9,360 bases of DNA. Source: a bacterium. GTDB taxonomy: Bacteria > JACRDZ01 > JAJRWM01. The notes under the pieces were generated by a model. The model was not told the DNA's origin. It was given only the letters and a program-made list of their open reading frames with translations, and searched no databases. The DNA is taken from the NCBI GenBank assembly GCA_024276815.1, contig JAJRWM010000229.1:1-9360 (forward strand). Direction: 5' to 3'. Position numbers and translations under genes: made by a program. Shown here in pieces: positions 4,993-9,360 of the stretch (positions are counted from its first letter, which is position 1; each line of letters starts with the position of its first letter).

Positions 4993-7900
4993 CTAATTGC
5001 AGGTGAAAGTATAAATGACCTGGGGCATGCTGTTTGAGAACGCGGACCGGTCGGAAACGTTAATCACCACGGTGACCGTCTGAGAGCTGATAAAGTTGGA
5101 GTCAGGGGTGATGGTGACAAAAAAACCGCCGATACCGTCACTGACAATCTTGCCGCTGTAGCCGGACTGGAAAACACCGTTGACAATAGCGTTAGCGCTG
5201 GCTACGGTAACCCACAGAGTATCTTTGTCCACTCCGGAAAAGCTGCCGCCGCTGACCAGCGGGTCGTAAAGATAGAAAGTGATGTCGCTGCTAACCGCTA
5301 CATTCGTTTCACCGGGAGCGGGGTCCTGGGCGTCCACCACGGGCGCGGAATCATCATCCGGCCAGGCGTATTCATAAACTTCACAAGCGGAAGAAGTCGT
5401 GGAGCCGCCTAAACCGCCGCTGACCAGCGTCTGGCCATCCGACAACTGAAGCATAGCATGATACCTGTGAGCCTGGTTCATAGAAACTGTTGTGCTCCAC
5501 TGATTGGTCGCCGGATCGTAAATTTCACAACTGGATAAATTATTACCCCCACTGACCAGTACCCGGCCGTCAGGCAGCAACACCGCCCTGTGGTTGGTCC
5601 TGGCCACACTCATAGAGGCCGCCACGCTCCATTTATCAACTGCCGGGTCATAAATCTCGCAACCGGACAGGTCGCTGCTGCCGTCATTGCCTCCAATAAC
5701 CAGCACCCGGCCGTTGGCCAATGGAACCAGAGCGTGAAACACCCGGCCAACGTTCATGGAAACAGCGGAACCCCAAACATCGGTCGCCGGGTCGTAGACC
5801 TCACAACTGGACATGGTGTTGGTATAGCTGTCCCAGCCTCCAACAACCAGCACCCGGCCGTCCGTGAGCAAGGTTGCCACATGACGGGAACGCTCAGCGC
5901 CTAAAAGAGCCGCTTCGCTCCAAAGATTGGTGTCAGGATCGTAAATCTCGCAGCTACCGCCGCCGCCATAACCTCCGGCAACCAACACCCGGCCGTCGCT
6001 CAGCAAAGTCGCCGTATGGAAATATCTGCCGTAGGACAAACTAGCGGCCGCGCTCCAAAGGTTGGTCGCCGGATCATAAATTTCGCAACTGGACAGATAG
6101 CCACTGCCGTAACCTCCAACAACCAGCACCCGGCCGTCAGCAAGCTTGGTGGCCGTATGGGCGTATCTGGCATTGTTCAAAGCGGCGGCCGCGCTCCAAA
6201 GGTTGGTCGCCGGATCGTAAAGCTCGCAACTGGCTAAAGAAGAACTGCCGCTCCAGCCGCCGGCAACCAGAATCTTGCCGTTGTCCAGAAGCGCAGCCGT
6301 GTGATAATACCTGGCGGTTCCCAGAGAAGCGACTGTCGTCCAGGTGACGCAGGTAAAAGAATAGCTCACCGGAGTCATGACGTTGCCGTTTAGATCGGAG
6401 GCGTCAACTGTAACATTAACGACCTGACCGCCGGCGAAATTAATATCGGGATCGAGCATCAGATAATAACCGCCGAAACCGTCGGGGACTAAAGCCCCGC
6501 TGTAACCGGACTGGAAGACGCCGTTAAGAATGGCGTTGCCGCCTTCAACTGTTACCGTAATGGTGTTCCTGTCCACGCCGTAAGCGCTGCCGCCGGCGTA
6601 AGAATCGGTGATTTTCAGGTAGATATCGCTGGCCAATGGTACGCCGGTATCACCGTCGGCGGGCTCAGCGTCAGCCACCGTTGGAGGTACGGTGTCGGCG
6701 GGAATATCATAGGTGTAAAAATTACACGAAGACAGGGCGCCGGTGACCTTACCTCCCCCGACAAGCAGCACCCGGCCGTCAGCCAGCAACGTCGCCGTGT
6801 GATTATAGCGGGCTTCGTATAACGAAGACGCGTCCCGCCATCTGTTGCTGATCGGATCATAAACCTGACAGCTGAAGGAATTGCTGCCGTAGCTCCCGAC
6901 AACCAGCACCTGCCCGTCAGCCAGCAACGTCGCCGTGTGATTCGCGTTGGCCAGGCTCAGAGAGGGGATGGTCGTCCAGGTATCCGTGGCCGGATCATAG
7001 ATCTCACAACTGGAGATATTGCTGCTACCGTCATGTCCGCCCACGACCAGCACCCGGCCGTCGGTAAGCAGAGTCGCGGTATGACTCAGCCGCCCGATGT
7101 TCAAGGAATCAGCCGCCGTCCAGGTATCTGTGGCCGGATCGTAAATCTCACAACCGGTTAAACCGTTATAACCGTCAAACCCCCCGGCGACCAGCACCCG
7201 GCCGTCAGCCAACAGGGTCGTCGTGTGTCCTCTCCTGGCCGAGTTCAGGGAGGAGGCGGCGCTCCAGGCGCCGGCGACCGGATCGTAAATCTCACAAGTA
7301 GCTAAATAATTGGAGGAGTCATGTCCGCCGACAACCAGCACCCGGCCGTCAGCCAACAGGGTCGCCGTATGTTTTTTTCGGGCTATGCTCATAGACGCGG
7401 TGTTAGTCCAGTTTCCGCTGCCCGGGTTATAAAGTTCACAACTGGATAAATAATTGAGACCATCATCTCCTCCCGCGACCAGAACGCGGCCGTCGCTCAG
7501 CAGAACGGCCGCATGAGCGCTTCGGGCGGTATTTAAAGAACCGGTGGTGAGCCAGACATCATTCGCCGTTTTGTAACGCTCGCAGCTGGCGATAACATTA
7601 TTGCTGGCGTTACTTCCCCCGGCAACCAGCAGGTCACCGTCAGGGAGTCTGGTCGTCGTGTGTCCTCTCCTGGCTGAGTTCAGGGAAGCGGCGGCGCTCC
7701 AATTGTTGAAGAAAAAGTTAAGACTGACTTGACCACCCACATTGGGAGCCGGCGCCAGATCGGCTACGTCAAACAGGATTTCTATATACTGTCCGTAAGG
7801 GAAATTGTCGTCGGGATCGATGGTGACAAAGAAGCCGCCAATACCATCCGGTACGATGGCTCCGCTGTAACCGGGCTGGAATTCACCGTTAAGAATGGCG

Positions 7901-9360
7901 TTATTGCCCGCGACTGTCACCGTCAGGGTGTTCCGGTCCGCGCCGTAAGCGCTGCCGCCAATGGTCAGCGGATCACTTATTTCGCAAGTAATATCCGTGT
8001 CAACCGGTACAGGGGGAGGAAAGAAAACAGAACTGATAACGGGCAAACTGTTGTCCGGCGGAATATTATAGGTATAGATTTCACAGCCTTTCTTAGTATC
8101 CCCTCCAATAACCAGCACCCGGCTATCGGTCAGCAGGATCGCCGTATGCTCAGCCCTGGTCGTACTCATAGAGGAGGCGGTGGTCCAGGTATCGCCGCCC
8201 GGATCATAAATCTCGCTGGCAGAGAGAAAACCGCTGTTGTTCCAACCGCCGGCAACCAACACCCGACCGTCGGCCAGAAGCGTAGCCGTATGGATATAAC
8301 GGCCCGTATTCATGGACGCGACAGCAGTCCAGGCGTTGCTAGCCGGGTCATAAATCTCGCAACCGGCTAAATAATTATCGGGAGCGTAAAACATATAGCC
8401 GCCGGCAACCAGCACCCGGCCGTCTTTAAGCAGGGTCGCCGTATGCGCGGCCCGATCTGCAGCCAGAGAAGGAATGGTCGTCCAGGTATCGTCTTGCGGA
8501 TTATAAATCTCGCAATCCGCGATAGAGCTAAGGTTGCCATGTCCCCCGGTAACCAGCACCGTACCGTCTTTAAGCAGAGTCGCCGTATAACTATAACGGC
8601 CCGTATTCATGGACGCGGCAGCAGTCCAGGCGTCAGTAGCGGGATCGTAAATTTCACAACCGGCTAAACAAGAACTGCCAGAACCATCATAACCCCCGGC
8701 AACCAGCACCGTACCGTCTTTAAGCAGAGTCGCCGTGTGATTATCCCTGGCGTCGGTCAAATTGCCGGCGGGACTCCAAAGATTGGTCGCCGGATCATAA
8801 AGCTCGCAACTGGCTAAACGAGAACTGCCAGAACCATCATAACCGCCGGCAACCAGGACCCGACCGTCACTCAGAAGCGTAGCCGTATGATTATAACGGC
8901 CCGTATTCATGGACGCGGCAGCAGTCCAGGCGTCAGTAGCGGGATCGTAAATTTCACAGCTAGACAAGGCTCCGCTATTCCAGCCGCCGGTAACCAGAAC
9001 TGTGCCGTCAAGGAGCCGGGTTGTCGTACAAGAGTTTCTTTTTCCGGTTAAAGAAGCAGCCAACCGCCAGTTAGTACAGGTGAAAAAGTAACTGACCGTA
9101 GTCATGGCGTTGCCGCTCAAATCGGAAGCGTCCACCGTCACATCGACCACCTGACCATAGTCAAAATCTGTTGGCGGATTGTAGGTCAGGGTGTAATCGG
9201 CCGCCGTGCCGCTAACGCTGGGCGTAACCACACCGCCTTCCACGGTCATGACTATCGTAGACTGGTCGACGCCATCACCGTCATCCTGAACATGGACAAC
9301 AATGTTAACGGCCGGGGCGACATCAACATCTCCAGCCGCCGGGACGGCTCCCGTCACGTA
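4993..9360 (-). CDS. giant Kelch beta-propeller / Ig-like repeat protein, N-terminus outside window
   Basis: The frame is open from the right edge to a TAG at 4993-4995 (1455 codons seen). A GTG at 9355-9357 is numbered here as residue 1 but is probably internal, since the residues after it are already the first strand of an Ig-like domain. The order is: Ig1 1-96, seven Kelch blades 97-435, Ig2 436-552, seven blades 553-888, Ig3 889-1005, seven blades 1006-1335, Ig4 1336-1454. Blades are 44-51 residues, with the pattern W..A.S....R..HTATLL.DGRVLV.GG......CEIYDP.T. that marks Kelch/galactose-oxidase-like propellers by the GG pair, Tyr and Trp. Ig domains resemble bacterial Big-type modules. 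No galactose-oxidase active site, membrane helix, LPxTG, SLH or dockerin is seen; it ends right after Ig4. A secreted or surface binding/adhesion role is inferred. Codon-level similarity among blades shows recent duplication. No terminator was identified. Confidence 0.9.
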   Translation of the reverse strand, partial: YVTGAVPAAGDVDVAPAVNIVVHVQDDGDGVDQSTIVMTVEGGVVTPSVSGTAADYTLTYNPPTDFDYGQVVDVTVDASDLSGNAMTTVSYFFTCTNWRLAASLTGKRNSCTTTRLLDGTVLVTGGWNSGALSSCEIYDPATDAWTAAASMNTGRYNHTATLLSDGRVLVAGGYDGSGSSRLASCELYDPATNLWSPAGNLTDARDNHTATLLKDGTVLVAGGYDGSGSSCLAGCEIYDPATDAWTAAASMNTGRYSYTATLLKDGTVLVTGGHGNLSSIADCEIYNPQDDTWTTIPSLAADRAAHTATLLKDGRVLVAGGYMFYAPDNYLAGCEIYDPASNAWTAVASMNTGRYIHTATLLADGRVLVAGGWNNSGFLSASEIYDPGGDTWTTASSMSTTRAEHTAILLTDSRVLVIGGDTKKGCEIYTYNIPPDNSLPVISSVFFPPPVPVDTDITCEISDPLTIGGSAYGADRNTLTVTVAGNNAILNGEFQPGYSGAIVPDGIGGFFVTIDPDDNFPYGQYIEILFDVADLAPAPNVGGQVSLNFFFNNWSAAASLNSARRGHTTTRLPDGDLLVAGGSNASNNVIASCERYKTANDVWLTTGSLNTARSAHAAVLLSDGRVLVAGGDDGLNYLSSCELYNPGSGNWTNTASMSIARKKHTATLLADGRVLVVGGHDSSNYLATCEIYDPVAGAWSAASSLNSARRGHTTTLLADGRVLVAGGFDGYNGLTGCEIYDPATDTWTAADSLNIGRLSHTATLLTDGRVLVVGGHDGSSNISSCEIYDPATDTWTTIPSLSLANANHTATLLADGQVLVVGSYGSNSFSCQVYDPISNRWRDASSLYEARYNHTATLLADGRVLLVGGGKVTGALSSCNFYTYDIPADTVPPTVADAEPADGDTGVPLASDIYLKITDSYAGGSAYGVDRNTITVTVEGGNAILNGVFQSGYSGALVPDGFGGYYLMLDPDINFAGGQVVNVTVDASDLNGNVMTPVSYSFTCVTWTTVASLGTARYYHTAALLDNGKILVAGGWSGSSSLASCELYDPATNLWSAAAALNNARYAHTATKLADGRVLVVGGYGSGYLSSCEIYDPATNLWSAAASLSYGRYFHTATLLSDGRVLVAGGYGGGGSCEIYDPDTNLWSEAALLGAERSRHVATLLTDGRVLVVGGWDSYTNTMSSCEVYDPATDVWGSAVSMNVGRVFHALVPLANGRVLVIGGNDGSSDLSGCEIYDPAVDKWSVAASMSVARTNHRAVLLPDGRVLVSGGNNLSSCEIYDPATNQWSTTVSMNQAHRYHAMLQLSDGQTLVSGGLGGSTTSSACEVYEYAWPDDDSAPVVDAQDPAPGETNVAVSSDITFYLYDPLVSGGSFSGVDKDTLWVTVASANAIVNGVFQSGYSGKIVSDGIGGFFVTITPDSNFISSQTVTVVINVSDRSAFSNSMPQVIYTFTCN
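4996..5352 (-). other. C-terminal Ig-like domain 4 of the giant protein
   Basis: Residues 1336-1454 contain PVVDAQDPAPGETNV, GVDKDTLWVTV, NAIVNGVFQSGYSG, DGIGGFFVTITPDSNF and IYTFTCN before the stop. The protein ends exactly at the domain end, with no sorting signal or charged tail. Confidence 0.7.
5353..6342 (-). repeat. Kelch array 3, seven blades
   Basis: Residues 1006-1335, with blade starts at W1006, W1054, W1101, W1146, W1195, W1243 and W1287. All seven carry the motif Cys. The loops before the Cys are shortest in blades 3 and 6 (GGGGSCEIYDP and NNLSSCEIYDP). Blade 7 ends in CEVYEYAWPDD, parallel to the last blades of the other arrays. Confidence 0.85.
6343..6693 (-). other. Ig-like domain 3 of the giant protein
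   Basis: Residues 889-1005 contain the fullest version of the module: PPTVADAEPADGDTGVPL, GVDRNTITVTVEG, NAILNGVFQSGYSG, DGFGGYYLMLDPDINF and VTVDASDLNGNVMTPVSY. It links propellers 2 and 3 and is the best query for finding relatives. Confidence 0.7.
6694..7701 (-). repeat. Kelch array 2, seven blades
   Basis: Residues 553-888, with blade starts at W553, W602, W650, W698, W746, W794 and W840. All seven blades have the motif Cys. Blade 1 is divergent at its end (CERYKTANDV), blade 6 is short and has VGSY in place of VGGY, and blade 7 ends in FYTYDIPAD. Blades 1 and 4 share the segment SLNSARRGHTTT, almost identical in DNA as well. Confidence 0.85.
7702..8052 (-). other. Ig-like domain 2 of the giant protein
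   Basis: Residues 436-552 contain PVISSVFFPPPVPVDTDI, GGSAYGADRNTLTVTV, NAILNGEFQPGYSG, DGIGGFFVTIDPDDNF and LFDVADL. It is a bacterial Ig-like (Big-type) module linking propellers 1 and 2. The usual D-x-x-GN near the end is replaced by DLAPAPNVGG, and the final FTC by FFFNN. Confidence 0.65.
8053..9069 (-). repeat. Kelch array 1, seven blades
   Basis: Residues 97-435 of the giant protein, with blade starts at W97, W144, W194, W244, W292, W343 and W391. Each blade runs from the W strand through HTATLL, RVLVAGG and CEIYDP. The last ends in EIYTYNIPPD with no following W strand, so the first W strand must close the ring, as in classical seven-bladed propellers. Blade 6 has Ser381 in place of the usual Cys. 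Its blades are the most alike at DNA level. Confidence 0.85.
8592..8958. repeat. 67-bp identical direct repeat, two blades apart
   Basis: Positions 8592-8658 and 8892-8958 are identical over 67 bp and lie exactly 300 bp apart, the length of two 50-residue blades. A second identity, 8551-8586 with 8701-8736 (36 bp), lies exactly 150 bp apart, one blade. Identity includes third codon positions, which points to recent in-frame duplication or gene conversion. Confidence 0.9.
9070..9360 (-). other. Ig-like domain 1 of the giant protein
   Basis: This domain (residues 1-96) has the same frame of conserved points as the others: P-x-x-G near the start, GVD, VTVDASDLSGNAMT and YFFTC at the end. It is about 20 residues shorter, lacking the NAILNG and GYSG segment found in Ig2-4. 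The strand before GTG continues to the window edge. Confidence 0.65.

Noticed and set aside
7729-8370. 213-codon open frame on the plus strand inside the Kelch gene, with similar ones at 5590-5904, 6016-6237, 6937-7161 and 8443-8667
   Set aside because: They lie antisense to the Kelch blades and show a periodic pattern (NNQHPAV, INLATG) only because the sense strand is periodic; they lack ribosome binding sites.
5353-9069. Kelch DNA periodicity read as a CRISPR array or satellite
   Set aside because: The repeats of about 144-150 bp are in-frame codons of protein blades with variable identity, not short identical repeats with unique spacers.

Overview
The window looks like a bacterial chromosome segment of roughly 50% GC. 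Several traits fit a Gram-positive, probably anaerobic Clostridia-type host (Peptococcaceae-like): a TTG start, a strong GGAGGT ribosome binding site, a tRNA-Leu with encoded CCA behind a consensus sigma-A promoter, and a GAF sensor with a CW/C/CxxC cysteine cluster. That assignment is an inference from style only; no rRNA or marker gene is present to prove it.

Layout. Positions 1-1571 (minus strand) hold a two-gene unit: hisE (phosphoribosyl-ATP pyrophosphatase, TTG start), overlapping by 14 bp the start of a GAF-domain sensory protein that runs off the left edge after 421 codons. Positions 1572-2056 are a gene-free, divergent-type spacer rich in GTTAAC/GTTAGC-type inverted repeats. Positions 2057-3808 (plus) encode a 583-residue multi-spanning GT-C glycosyltransferase whose ATG lies only 9 nt downstream of a TATAAT box and has no Shine-Dalgarno sequence, so its mRNA may be leaderless. 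Positions 3981-4331 (plus) encode a 116-residue protein resembling sigma-70 region 4 (helix-turn-helix), with a good RBS and an upstream inverted repeat. Positions 4329-4958 hold two copies of a structured dispersed repeat flanking a tRNA-Leu(GAG) gene with its own promoter.

Positions 4993-9360 (minus) are the C-terminal 1455 codons of a giant protein, open at the right edge, built as Ig - 7 Kelch blades - Ig - 7 Kelch blades - Ig - 7 Kelch blades - Ig. The 21 blades parse cleanly into three seven-bladed beta-propellers separated by about 117-residue Ig-like (bacterial Big-type) domains. Twenty of 21 blades carry a cysteine at the same place in a CEIYDP-like motif. It is probably an extracellular or surface binding protein, but its N-terminus (signal peptide, any anchor) lies outside the window.

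The genes do not form one pathway. The main points of interest are the triple-propeller protein, the cysteine ladder in its blades, blade duplication visible at DNA level, and the paired structured repeats with a compensatory base change around the tRNA.
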